Counted from the stretch's first letter, positions 1 to 5,906 are shown. The stretch: DNA of 5,930 nt from Victivallales bacterium (GCA_900771165.1 CAAGMX010000112.1:1-5930); one strand, 5' to 3'. Made by a program: numbers and translations. Notes: generated by a model from the letters alone, not told the origin.

Positions 1-33
1 ACACTCTTTCCCTACACGACGCTCTTCCGATCT
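1..33 (+). other. Illumina TruSeq read-1 adapter (non-genomic)
   Basis: The first 33 bases, from ACACTCTTTCCCTACACG to CTCTTCCGATCT, match the Illumina TruSeq/universal read-1 adapter exactly, as I know it. This is library adapter left on a contig end and not organism DNA. On the minus strand it continues the open frame of the prepilin peptidase and would add the peptide RSEERRVGKEC to it. The biological sequence starts at or shortly after base 34; a few bases after 33 could also be artificial. Confidence 0.98.
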
Positions 34-540
34 TGTCAGTCCCCGACTAAGAATTGCCCCGTAGTGGGGATTGGCGGGATTGATCAGGGCGGGACGGGAG
101 AAGGGGAAGACCAGGGCGCAGAGGAGGGCGAAAATCATCCCGGAATAGGTCACCAGGTTGGGGAGGATTCTCTGTTCCCAGTCGATTCTGGCCAGGGAGA
201 GCATGGCGCCGGCGAACCAGAACCAGGGGATCAGGGTGGTGAGGGGGAGTCCCTCCTTCCACACCCGCAGGGCCACCAGGCCGTAGAGGGCGCCCACCGC
301 CACTTCCCCGGCAGGATATTTCCAGGAGATGGGCTGATGGCACTGGCTGCAGCGCCCCCGGAGGAAGAGCCAGCTCAGAATGGGGATGTTCTCCCAGGGG
401 CGGATGCGATGGCCGCACCGGGGGCAGGTGCTGGGGGGGCGCACCAGGGACATGCCACGGGGCACCCGCCAGACCACCACGTTCAGGAAACTCCCCACAA
501 TGGCCCCGAATACAAATCCCAATGCGACGATCATGCCCAT
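34..540 (-). CDS. Prepilin peptidase (type IV leader peptidase, A24 family), 3'-truncated by contig end
   Basis: This is an integral inner-membrane aspartyl protease that cleaves, and in many bacteria N-methylates, type IV prepilins and type II secretion pseudopilins. The start is ATG at 540 (MGMIVALGFVF...), with an AGGGAG Shine-Dalgarno at 547-552; a second in-frame ATG lies at 534. About 169 residues are present. In order they show a hydrophobic first segment with GSFLNVVVWRVPRG (about 16-29), then the N-terminal DiS_P_DiS-type domain with two CxxC pairs (CPRC about 39-42 and CSQC about 62-65), NIPILSWLFLRGRC and the WKYPAGE stretch. A further hydrophobic segment follows, then RIDWEQRILPN, which holds the first catalytic aspartate. 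The GxGDxK motif with the second catalytic Asp is missing because the contig ends. Full-length family members are about 230-290 residues, so roughly a third is lost. The last 11 codons of the apparent frame are adapter. Whether it serves pili or type II secretion cannot be told, since no pilin or secretion gene is in view. Confidence 0.93.
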
Positions 541-546
541 GCCTTA

Positions 547-552
547 CTCCCT
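547..552 (-). promoter_or_regulatory. Shine-Dalgarno of the prepilin peptidase gene
   Basis: On the minus strand AGGGAG lies 6 nt before the ATG at 540, which supports that start over the in-frame ATG at 534. It sits 1 nt downstream of the stem-loop at 554-596, so folding of that stem could affect its accessibility. Confidence 0.65.
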
Positions 553-553
553 G

Positions 554-596
554 GGGTGGCCGGGGGCCTTCCCTCGGAACAGGGAAGGAGCCACCC
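554..596 (-). promoter_or_regulatory. Intercistronic stem-loop between uxaC and the prepilin peptidase gene
   Basis: Two nested perfect 7-bp stems are visible: outer GGGTGGC (554-560) with GCCACCC (590-596), inner CTTCCCT (568-574) with AGGGAAG (581-587), and a 6-nt loop. The asymmetric internal loop is 7 nt against 2 nt. It starts 18 bases after the uxaC stop. No T-run follows on the minus strand, so it is not a classic intrinsic terminator. It may act as a partial or factor-assisted terminator, an mRNA 3'-end stabiliser for uxaC, or a translation modulator for the downstream gene. The pairing is certain; the role is inferred. Confidence 0.5.
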
Positions 597-614
597 GGCG
601 TCCCTGTGCGCCGT

Positions 615-1988
615 CTACCGGAAGCCGAAGAATTCCCGGGGACGCTCGTAGCACAGGCGGCGAGCCAGCATCTTGCCCACGGCCAGGGGCATCTGTCCCC
701 GGTCCACCTGGTCTCCCAGGACAGCGGCCAGCGTGCGGCGATAGAGGTCGAAGCGGGAGCCGTAGGAGAGGATCTTCCGGGAATCGGAGACCATGCCCGT
801 CATGTTGGAGAAGAGGTCGATGGAGGCCCCCAATTCCAGCTGGGTGCGGATTCCTGTGTAGGAATCGTTGAGCCACCAGGCGGGTCCCAGGCACACATTG
901 GCGCCGAAGGCCCGAGTCAGCATGGCCATGGTGGCGTTGTGGGCGGGGTTCATGTTGTAGAGCACCACCTTCAGGCGGCCGTCAAAGCGGTTCAGGAGAG
1001 GCAGCAGGGGTTCCAGAGCGGAGATGTTGTGGTCGGAGACGTCTCCCCCCACGTCTGCTCCCAGCTTCTGGAAGAGGGAGGTGCGCACATCCCGGACGGC
1101 GCCGTAGTGGATCTGGAAGACCCATCCCTTCGCCGCATCCAGCTCGGCCATCTCGTTCAGGAAGAAACCCCGGAACAGGGCGGCCTCCTCCGCCGTCAGC
1201 TTCTCTCCGGCCCGGGCCTTCCGGAAGAGGGCTTCCGCCGTCTTGCGGTCCGGGGAGAAGGTCTCGGGCACCAGCACGCCGTGGTCGGATGCCACGGCCC
1301 CCAGCTTGCCCATGGCGTCGTGGGCCTGGGCCAGCACATCCAGGAAATCATCCAGAGACTGGAGGGAGCGGTTCCAGCGGGCGCCCAGGCGGTCCATATA
1401 GCCATTCCACGTCTCCTTCTGGATATTCATGGCATTGTCGGGGCGGAAGGTGGGGCGCACCCGTCCCGCCAGGCGTCCCTGGGAGAGTTTTTCATGATAT
1501 TCCAGGGTATCGGCGGGGTCATCGGTGGAGCACATGGCCTCCACATTCATGGCCAGAATCAGGGACTGGGGAGAGTATTCCGGCGTCTGGAGCTTCCGGC
1601 GGGACTCCTCCCAGATGGCCAGGGCATTCTCCTGGTTGATCTCCAGGGGGATTCCCAGGCGGGTGCGCAGATCCAGGTGGATCCATTCGTAGGTGGGGTT
1701 TCCGGCAAAGAGGGGGAAGACCTTGGCCAGAGCCATCCACTTCTCCTGATTCGTCGCCTCCTTTCCCGTGATGAGGGCTTCCTCCACCCCGCATTTCCGC
1801 ATGAGCTCCCACACATAGTGATCCGTGGCGGCTTCGGCCTCCCAGAGATCCTGGAAGCCACGGTCCTCCGCCAGCGCCTTCACGTCGCAATGGTTGTGGG
1901 GATCCAGAATGGGCAGACCGCCCACCTCTCCGTAGATTGCCTTGGCGGAATCGGTGGTCAGAAGATAGTTTTCATCAAGAAATGCCAT
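615..1988 (-). CDS. uxaC: Uronate isomerase (glucuronate/galacturonate isomerase)
   Basis: Cytosolic isomerase, EC 5.3.1.12, that converts D-glucuronate to D-fructuronate and D-galacturonate to D-tagaturonate. This is the entry step for catabolism of pectin- and glucuronan-derived sugar acids. The protein is 457 residues, close to the family's usual 450-475, so it is complete. It is an amidohydrolase-type (beta/alpha)8 barrel. Visible landmarks are FLDENYLL at the N-terminus, DPHNHCD (29-35) with the HxH metal ligands H31 and H33, STDDP (154-158), RPTFRPD (178-184), SDHG (234-237), FQIHYGAVRD (291-300), GPAWWLND (368-375), and MVSDSRK (399-405) with a conserved Asp at 402. The C-terminal tail RRLCYERPREFF is also typical. 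Most UxaC proteins read DYHCH at the metal site, so DPHNHCD marks a divergent subgroup; the ligands themselves are kept. The start at 1988 matches the family N-terminus but has no clear Shine-Dalgarno, only a pyrimidine-rich leader. No other uronate genes (uxaB, uxuA, kdgK) are in view. It lies 102 bp downstream of leuS and 74 bp upstream of the prepilin peptidase gene. Confidence 0.95.
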   Translation of the reverse strand: MAFLDENYLLTTDSAKAIYGEVGGLPILDPHNHCDVKALAEDRGFQDLWEAEAATDHYVWELMRKCGVEEALITGKEATNQEKWMALAKVFPLFAGNPTYEWIHLDLRTRLGIPLEINQENALAIWEESRRKLQTPEYSPQSLILAMNVEAMCSTDDPADTLEYHEKLSQGRLAGRVRPTFRPDNAMNIQKETWNGYMDRLGARWNRSLQSLDDFLDVLAQAHDAMGKLGAVASDHGVLVPETFSPDRKTAEALFRKARAGEKLTAEEAALFRGFFLNEMAELDAAKGWVFQIHYGAVRDVRTSLFQKLGADVGGDVSDHNISALEPLLPLLNRFDGRLKVVLYNMNPAHNATMAMLTRAFGANVCLGPAWWLNDSYTGIRTQLELGASIDLFSNMTGMVSDSRKILSYGSRFDLYRRTLAAVLGDQVDRGQMPLAVGKMLARRLCYERPREFFGFR

Positions 1989-2090
1989 GGTCGTAAGAGA
2001 GAGAAGGGATGGGATGGGGAAACAATGGCCTCCCTCCCCGGCGGCGGCACGCCGACCCCGGGAAAGGAGGAGGGGAAGAGGGGGGGATCC
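1989..2090 (-). promoter_or_regulatory. leuS-uxaC intergenic region with stem-loop and pyrimidine-rich leader
   Basis: This gap of 102 bp contains a bulged stem-loop at 2037-2062: CCCGG (2037-2041) pairs with CCGGG (2058-2062), CGGC (2042-2045) pairs with GCCG (2051-2054), with a 5-nt loop and a 3-nt bulge. On the minus strand it follows the leuS stop by about 28 nt, so it may end or attenuate leuS transcription. There is no T-run, so intrinsic termination is doubtful. Between the stem-loop and the uxaC ATG the minus strand is CT-rich (CCCATCCCTTCTCTCTCTTACGACC is the general character), with no AGGAG-like site. I found no convincing -35/-10 pair. Confidence 0.35.
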
Positions 2091-4694
2091 CTAGCGGACC
2101 ACCAGCCCCACCAGACGGCCGGGAACGGCAATCTCCTTCACCAGGGTCTTGCCCTCCAGCAGGGCCTGGACCTCGGGATTGGCGTGGACCAGGGCCAGAA
2201 GCTGCTCCTTGTCCGCCTGGGCAGGCACCATCATGCGCACCTTGGGCTTCCCGTTGAGCTGCACCAGGATCTCCACCTCGTCCACCTTGAGCTTCTCGGG
2301 ATCAAAGGCGGGCCAGGCATGATAGGCCAGGGTGTCCTCATGGCCGAAACGGCTCCACAGCTCCTCGCACATGTGGGGAGCCATGGGGGAGAGGAGCAGG
2401 ACGGCGGTTTCCAGGGCCTGGCGGTTCCGGTGGGCCAGCTTGGAGAACTCGTTCTGGAAGACCATCAGCTGGCTGATGGCGGTGTTGTAGGAGAGGGACT
2501 CGATGTCCTCGGAGACCTTCTTGATGGTCTGGTGCAGCAGGCGCTCCTGCTCCCGGGTGAGGGGGGTGTCGTCCACCTGGGGCGCCAGGGCGCCGGTATC
2601 GGTGTCGATGCACATTCTCCAGAAGCGGTGGAGGAAGCGGTAGACTCCCTCCACGCCCTGGGTGGACCAGGGCTTCACTTCCCGCAGGGGACCCATGAAC
2701 ATCTCATACAGACGGAAGGCATCCGCGCCATACTGGCGGATGACGTCGTCGGGATTCACCACGTTCTTCAGGGACTTGGACATTTTGGCGGGGAGGCTGG
2801 TGAGTTCCTCGCCGGTTTCCTTGTGGAAGAACTTGCCGTCCCGCGCCTCCACCAGATCATTGGGCACCAGGACGCCCCGGGCATCCTTGTAGGAGATTCC
2901 CAGGATCATGCCCTGATGGATGAGGCGTTTCCAGGGTTCGGGGGTGGAGACCAGGCCCAGATCGTAGAGGACATGGTGCCAGAAGCGGGAGTAGAGGAGA
3001 TGGAGCACGGCGTGCTCGGCGCCGCCCACGTAGAGATCCACGGGCATCCAGTACTTCTCCTTTTCCGGATCCCAGCCCTGCTTGTCGTTGTGGGGATCGA
3101 TGTAGCGGAGGTAGTACCAGCAGGAGCCGGCCCACTGGGGCATGGTGTTGGTCTCCCGGGTGCAGACCTCCCCCGTCTTGGGATCGGTCCACTTCAGCCA
3201 CTCCTTGGCGCGGGCCAGAGGCGGCTCCCCGTTCTCCGTGGGCTTGTAGTCCTCTAGCTCCGGCAGCACCACCGGCAGCTGATCCTCGGGCACCAGGCCC
3301 ACGTGGCCGTCGGGGTAGTGGACCAGGGGGAAGGGTTCGCCCCAGTAGCGCTGGCGGCTGAAGAGCCAGTCCCGCAGACGGAAGTTAACGGTGGCCTTGC
3401 CCACGCCCTTCTCCTCCATCCACTGGTTGATGGCCTTCTTGGCGTCCTCCAGGTTCATGCCGTTCAGATCCAGGCCCTGGTCGTTAGCGGAATTGCAGTG
3501 GAGGCCATCTCCGGTCCAGCAGACCTTGCCCGCCAGCACATCCTCCAGGGCGACTCCGGCAGCCTGGCACTCCGCCTCCGTGGGCTTCAGGACGCAGATG
3601 ATGGGGAGATTGAACTTCTTGGCGAAGGCGAAGTCCCGGGTGTCGTGTTCCGGCACAGCCATGATGGCGCCGGTGCCGTAGGAGGCCAGGACATAGTCGG
3701 AGATCCACACGGGGATTTCCCGTCCGTTCACAGGATCGATGGCGTAGGCTCCGGTGAAGACACCGGTCTTGTCCTTGTTGAGTTCCGTCCGGTCCATGTC
3801 GGACTTGTGGCGGGCCGCCTCTGCATACTCCTCCACCGCCTGGCGCTGTTCCTCGGTGGTGATCTTCTTCACCAGGTCATGTTCCGGAGCCAGCACCATG
3901 TAGGTGGCGCCGAAGAGGGTGTCGGGACGGGTGGTGTAGACGGTGATCTTGAGGCCGTCGTGCCCCTTCACCTGGAAATCCACATGGGCGCCGGTGGAAC
4001 GGCCAATCCAATTCCGCTGCATCTCCAGGGTGCCCTCGGGCCACTCCAGGCCCTCCAGACCCTCCAGCAGCTTCTCCGCATACTCGGTGATCTTCAGCAC
4101 CCACTGGCGGATGGGCTTGCGCTCCACAGGATAGTTGCCCACCTCGGAACGCCCGTTGATGACCTCCTCATTGGCCAGCACAGTCCCCAGGGCGGGGCAC
4201 CAGTTCACCGGCTGGAAGGACTCATAGGCCAGCCCCTTCTCGAAGAGCTTGCTGAAAATCCACTGGGTCCACTTGTAGTATCCGGGGTCGCAGGTGCGGA
4301 TTTCCCGGTCCCAGTCGAAGGAGAAGCCGAAGGCCTCCAGCTGGCGCTTGAAGGTCTTGATGTTCTTGGCGGTGGTGATCTCCGGGTGGGTTCCCGTCTT
4401 CACCGCATACTGCTCCGCCGGCAGACCGAAGGCATCCCACCCCATGGCGTGGAGGACATTGTAGCCCTTCATGCGCTTGTACCGGCACCAGATGTCGCTG
4501 GCGGTATACCCTTCGGGATGCCCCACATGAAGACCGTCCCCGGAGGGATCCGGGAACATGTCCAGCACATAGACCTTCTCCCGGTCCGTGTCGCAATCCA
4601 CCGCACGGAATGTCTTGTTCTTCGCCCAGAAATCCTGCCACTTGGGCTCGATTTTTGCGGGTTCGTAGGAATTGCAGGTTACTTGGTCACTCAT
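2091..4694 (-). CDS. leuS: Leucyl-tRNA synthetase
   Basis: Cytosolic class Ia aminoacyl-tRNA synthetase, EC 6.1.1.4, that charges tRNA-Leu. It has 867 residues from the ATG at 4694, a normal bacterial length. The Rossmann domain carries the HIGH signature as HVGH (56-59). The inserted CP1 editing domain shows TTRPDT (254-259) and [19 protein letters not shown] (about 339-357), with the editing aspartate at 351. Then come [10 protein letters not shown] (447-456), [11 protein letters not shown] (523-533), [22 protein letters not shown] (553-574 region), a leucine-specific insert about 600-635, and KMSKS at 637-641. The anticodon-binding helical domain and the C-terminal tRNA-contact domain ([10 protein letters not shown] about 811-820) complete it. 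All motifs are intact. The phrase [14 protein letters not shown] differs from the gammaproteobacterial form. An in-frame GTG at 4724 would add 10 residues, but it lies inside a GC hairpin and lacks family support, so ATG 4694 is preferred. The Shine-Dalgarno is weak (a GGA about 8-10 nt upstream). It is the first gene of the minus-strand series and divergent from higBA. Confidence 0.98.
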   Translation of the reverse strand: MSDQVTCNSYEPAKIEPKWQDFWAKNKTFRAVDCDTDREKVYVLDMFPDPSGDGLHVGHPEGYTASDIWCRYKRMKGYNVLHAMGWDAFGLPAEQYAVKTGTHPEITTAKNIKTFKRQLEAFGFSFDWDREIRTCDPGYYKWTQWIFSKLFEKGLAYESFQPVNWCPALGTVLANEEVINGRSEVGNYPVERKPIRQWVLKITEYAEKLLEGLEGLEWPEGTLEMQRNWIGRSTGAHVDFQVKGHDGLKITVYTTRPDTLFGATYMVLAPEHDLVKKITTEEQRQAVEEYAEAARHKSDMDRTELNKDKTGVFTGAYAIDPVNGREIPVWISDYVLASYGTGAIMAVPEHDTRDFAFAKKFNLPIICVLKPTEAECQAAGVALEDVLAGKVCWTGDGLHCNSANDQGLDLNGMNLEDAKKAINQWMEEKGVGKATVNFRLRDWLFSRQRYWGEPFPLVHYPDGHVGLVPEDQLPVVLPELEDYKPTENGEPPLARAKEWLKWTDPKTGEVCTRETNTMPQWAGSCWYYLRYIDPHNDKQGWDPEKEKYWMPVDLYVGGAEHAVLHLLYSRFWHHVLYDLGLVSTPEPWKRLIHQGMILGISYKDARGVLVPNDLVEARDGKFFHKETGEELTSLPAKMSKSLKNVVNPDDVIRQYGADAFRLYEMFMGPLREVKPWSTQGVEGVYRFLHRFWRMCIDTDTGALAPQVDDTPLTREQERLLHQTIKKVSEDIESLSYNTAISQLMVFQNEFSKLAHRNRQALETAVLLLSPMAPHMCEELWSRFGHEDTLAYHAWPAFDPEKLKVDEVEILVQLNGKPKVRMMVPAQADKEQLLALVHANPEVQALLEGKTLVKEIAVPGRLVGLVVR

Positions 4695-4746
4695 GGCGCA
4701 TCCAAAGAGGGAAAAGCCGGCCACGCCGGCAGGGGATCAAAGACAT
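4687..4746 (-). CDS. Possible 19-residue leader ORF overlapping the leuS start
   Basis: On the minus strand an ATG at 4746 opens a 19-codon frame ([19 protein letters not shown]) whose TGA at 4689-4687 lies just inside leuS, overlapping it by 8 nt. It contains three leucine codons (TTG, CTT, CTT), none of them the CTG/CTC forms dominant in leuS, and its codons span the hairpin at 4716-4730. That layout would suit a leader peptide or translational coupling. Against it: no Shine-Dalgarno before the ATG (the upstream stretch is TTTCCTCCTTT), leucine content is not striking, and a 60-nt ORF arises easily by chance. Recorded as a possibility only. Confidence 0.18.
   Translation of the reverse strand: MSLIPCRRGRLFPLWMRHE
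4716..4730 (-). terminator. Terminator-like GC hairpin followed by TTTT in the leuS leader
   Basis: The minus strand reads GCCGGC-GTG-GCCGGC and then TTTTCCCTCTTT, ending 21 nt before the leuS ATG. A 6-bp all-GC stem with a 3-nt loop and a T-run resembles a short intrinsic terminator. In this place it could act as an attenuator for leuS or as a weak stop for transcription arriving from the intergenic region. I see no T-box consensus (AGGGTGGNACCGCG) nearby. Confidence 0.35.
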
Positions 4747-4781
4747 AAAGGAGGAAAGGGAGAGGCCTGCGCGGCGATCAT

Positions 4782-4805
4782 ACCGCAAGGCGCAGAACCG
4801 CAAAG
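4782..4805. repeat. Degenerate ACCGCAA / GCGCAGA repeat
   Basis: ACCGCAA occurs at 4782-4788 and again at 4797-4803, a 15-bp period, with GGCGCAGA between. The opposite strand reads CTTTGCGGTTCTGCGCCTTG. This resembles the degenerate 'CTTTGCG'-type short repeats seen between genes in many unrelated bacterial genomes. It would lie in the leuS 5' leader if transcription starts upstream. A weak -10-like TATAGT for leuS is visible at 4812-4817 (minus), without a good -35. Confidence 0.35.
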
Positions 4806-4883
4806 CCCTGTACTATAACTGACCCACCGAAAACTCCCGCCCCTACCCAGGAATTCCCTGCCCCGCCAAACAGAGGAATAGGG

Positions 4884-4937
4884 TAGAGGTTCTAGAGGTT
4901 CCAGAGATCTAGGAATCTAGAGATCTAGATCTCCTAG
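4884..4937. repeat. TAGAGGTTC 9-bp tandem repeat decaying into a CTAG-rich tract
   Basis: TAGAGGTTC occurs as two perfect tandem copies (4884-4892 and 4893-4901), followed by degenerate units (CAGAGATCT and so on). Five CTAG tetranucleotides fall between 4892 and 4937 (at 4892, 4909, 4917, 4925, 4934), several inside AGATCT or TCTAGA palindromes. CTAG is generally scarce in bacterial genomes, so this density is unusual. The same 9-bp period and TAGAGG core recur at the right contig end (5907-5930). Confidence 0.75.
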
Positions 4938-4974
4938 AGAATTTAGGACTTAACACAAAAATAAGAACCCTCTT

Positions 4975-5003
4975 TGCTCTCTGTGCGCCCGGCTTGCCGG
5001 GCC
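4975..5003. repeat. 29-bp hairpin repeat, copy 1
   Basis: TGCTCTCTGTG, one variable base, then the palindrome GCCCGGCTTGCCGGGC plus C. It matches 5762-5790 in 28 of 29 positions, in the same orientation. The palindrome (4987-5002) folds as a 6-bp GC stem with a CTTG loop. Since it lies between divergent genes it cannot be a terminator for either, which favours a dispersed repeat element. Confidence 0.85.
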
Positions 5004-5049
5004 AGACCTGCCCTCCGTGTAAAACCTCCATGTCCGACCTGGCTCCTTC

Positions 5050-5076
5050 TGCGTATTACGTCTTGCGTTTAACGCA
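5050..5076. promoter_or_regulatory. Two operator-like palindromes upstream of higB
   Basis: Two related palindromes lie in tandem: TGCGTATTACGTC (5050-5062, core CGTA-T-TACG) and TGCGTTTAACGCA (5064-5076, perfect 6-bp half-sites TGCGTT/AACGCA about a central T). Their centres are 14 bp apart and they agree at 9 of 13 positions. The second one overlaps the candidate -35 and spacer of the higB promoter. HigA-type antitoxins typically repress their own operon by binding palindromes there, so these are the best operator candidates. The alternative is that they are another degenerate TTGCGT-type repeat. Confidence 0.45.
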
Positions 5077-5090
5077 GGAAGAGATATATT
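5063..5090 (+). promoter_or_regulatory. Candidate higBA promoter
   Basis: TATATT at 5085-5090 matches the -10 consensus at 5 of 6 positions. TTGCGT at 5063-5068, 16 nt upstream, is a weak -35 (3 of 6). Transcription would start near 5097, leaving a leader of about 16 nt that contains the higB Shine-Dalgarno AGGAG (5102-5106). Confidence 0.45.
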
Positions 5091-5112
5091 CTGCCCAAAA
5101 CAGGAGCAAGGG

Positions 5113-5391
5113 ATGATTGCAGACTACAGGTGCAAAGAAACGCAGAAACTCAAGTCCGAGGGTTCGAACCGAAGGTTTCGCTCCATAGAGAGGGTCGCCT
5201 TGCGTAAATTGGACATGCTTGACGCTGTCGTGAATGTGGAGACCCTGCGGATTCCCCCCAGCAACCATTTTGAGGCGTTGCACGGAGATCGGGAAGGGCA
5301 ATACAGCATTCGCATCAACCGGCAATGGCGGATCTGCTTTACCTGGCGTGACGGGAATGCTCACGATGTTGAAATTGTGGATTATCACTAG
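5113..5391 (+). CDS. higB: HigB-type toxin (RelE/ParE superfamily mRNA endonuclease)
   Basis: Toxin of a type II toxin-antitoxin module. HigB proteins bind the ribosome and cut mRNA during translation until neutralised by HigA. It has 92 residues, the usual length. Diagnostic sequence is RALRKL-like VALRKLDMLDA (28-38), LRIPPSNHFEALHGDREG (45-62), QYSIRINRQWRICFTW (63-78) and the C-terminal VEIVDYH. The ending D90-Y91-H92 matches the C-terminal catalytic trio described for Proteus HigB. All expected parts are present, so it looks active. The ATG at 5113 has AGGAG at 5102-5106, 6 nt away, a much better ribosome-binding site than those of leuS or uxaC. Toxin-first order and a 12-bp gap to higA are typical of the family. 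It is divergent from leuS, has lower GC than the genes to the left, and is flanked by matched repeats, all consistent with recent acquisition. Confidence 0.95.
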   Translation: MIADYRCKETQKLKSEGSNRRFRSIERVALRKLDMLDAVVNVETLRIPPSNHFEALHGDREGQYSIRINRQWRICFTWRDGNAHDVEIVDYH

Positions 5392-5403
5392 AGAGGCAGC
5401 CTC

Positions 5404-5700
5404 ATGATCAGAACGAAGAATTTGATTCATCCCGGGGAAATTCTCATGGAAGAATTTTTGAAGCCCATGCACATCAGCCAGAACAAATTGGCCATGGACA
5501 TCCATGTTCCCGCTCCCCGGATCAATGCCATTGTGAAGGGGGCAAGAGCCATTACCGCAGATACCGCCCTGCGTTTGGGAAAATATTTCGGAACAGGACC
5601 GGAATTCTGGAGCAATCTCCAAACCAACTATGATTTGTGTGTTGCGGCGGCGGAATCCCAAAAGGAAATCGATGCGATCCCCCAATTGGCGCAAGCCTGA
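5404..5700 (+). CDS. higA: HigA-type antitoxin (XRE-family HTH)
   Basis: Antitoxin partner of the upstream HigB: it binds and blocks the toxin and represses the operon through a helix-turn-helix. It has 98 residues, complete. Landmarks are IHPGEILMEEFL (8-19), the HTH from about 24 to 48 (ISQNKLAMDIHV then the recognition helix PAPRINAIVKGAR), ITADTALRLGKYFGT (50-64), and PEFWSNLQTNYDL (67-79), all characteristic of the HigA/VapI family. The C-terminal tail (ESQKEIDAIPQLAQA) is short. The ATG at 5404 has GAGAGG at 5391-5396, 7 nt upstream and overlapping the last base of the higB stop codon, so the two genes are probably translated from one mRNA. Hand counts give 23/60 GC for 5401-5460 and 34/60 for 5461-5520, against 40/60 for a sample of leuS (3001-3060). 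Likely autoregulated through the palindromes at 5050-5076. Confidence 0.95.
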   Translation: MIRTKNLIHPGEILMEEFLKPMHISQNKLAMDIHVPAPRINAIVKGARAITADTALRLGKYFGTGPEFWSNLQTNYDLCVAAAESQKEIDAIPQLAQA

Positions 5701-5761
5701 CCGAATCGTCCCGGCAAGAACAATCGGCTAACAATCGATTCCCTAGCCTTCCCCCTCTCTG

Positions 5762-5790
5762 TGCTCTCTGTGTGCCCGGCTTGCCGGGCC
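5762..5790. repeat. 29-bp hairpin repeat, copy 2
   Basis: Same element as 4975-5003 with one mismatch (T for C at 5773), in direct orientation, 61 bp after the higA stop. The stem-loop GCCCGG-CTTG-CCGGGC (5774-5789) is followed by CTTCCTTCCC, so this copy might also serve as a weak terminator for higBA. Just before it CTCTCTGTGCTCTCTGTGTG forms a short CTCTGTG duplication. Confidence 0.85.
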
Positions 5791-5854
5791 TTCCTTCCCG
5801 GGGGGGTCGGTCGGGCCTTTAGCCCTCACTTCACCCCCGTCTAGCGATCCTCCC

Positions 5855-5867
5855 ACCCCTACGGGGT
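5855..5867. repeat. Short GC hairpin ACCCC-TAC-GGGGT
   Basis: Perfect 5-bp inverted repeat with a 3-nt loop, one of several GC hairpins downstream of higA. No gene is nearby on the right that would give it a clear role. Confidence 0.4.
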
Positions 5868-5887
5868 TCATGAGGATTGCCTCCTGT

Positions 5888-5905
5888 CCCCCCGCAAGCG
5901 GGGGG
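5888..5905. repeat. Strong GC hairpin CCCCCCG-CAAG-CGGGGGG
   Basis: Perfect 7-bp stem (5888-5894 with 5899-5905) and loop CAAG. It immediately precedes the CTAGAGGGG array. On the plus strand no T-run follows. The CAAG loop is the complement of the CTTG loop of the 29-bp repeat, so both may be versions of one palindrome design. Confidence 0.6.
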
Positions 5906-5906
5906 C

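Larger units (their letters stand above)
4747..5049. other. Repeat-rich divergent intergenic region between leuS and higB
   Basis: No protein family is recognisable here, and the only frames are short and low in complexity. From left to right it holds the end of the leuS leader, the GCAAAG-type repeat (4782-4805), a C-rich stretch (4821-4866), the CTAG/TAGAGG tandem region (4884-4937), an A-rich patch (about 4941-4968), the 29-bp hairpin repeat (4975-5003), and unremarkable sequence up to the higB operator region. I find no tRNA or known riboswitch in it. Confidence 0.6.

Noticed and set aside
47..651. Open frames of 123 codons (minus) and 195 codons (plus) at the left end
   Set aside because: Both are shadows of the prepilin peptidase frame, which carries the CxxC pairs and the catalytic Asp motif. 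Low-complexity G/P-rich translation.
522..3257. A 911-codon open frame on the plus strand
   Set aside because: It lies opposite uxaC and leuS, and its translation is rich in G, H, Q, V and L with no recognisable domain. It is the mirror of GC-rich codon use in the real genes.
4694..4724. GTG at 4724 as the leuS start
   Set aside because: It would add 10 residues not typical of the family, has no Shine-Dalgarno, and sits in the loop of a GC hairpin. ATG at 4694 gives the usual N-terminus.
3303..4748. A 481-codon open frame on the plus strand
   Set aside because: It is antisense to the N-terminal half of leuS, with no family resemblance. leuS has every expected motif on the other strand.
5158..5172. 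GGGTTCGAACC, resembling a tRNA T-loop
   Set aside because: It lies inside higB, and no acceptor stem, anticodon arm or D-arm can be built around it. GGTTCGAACC is simply a palindrome within the coding sequence.
5637..5822. A 61-codon plus-strand frame at the end of higA
   Set aside because: It overlaps the higA 3' end in another frame and then translates the CTCTGTG and GC-hairpin repeats (LCALCVPGLPGLP). It has no start signal or family match.
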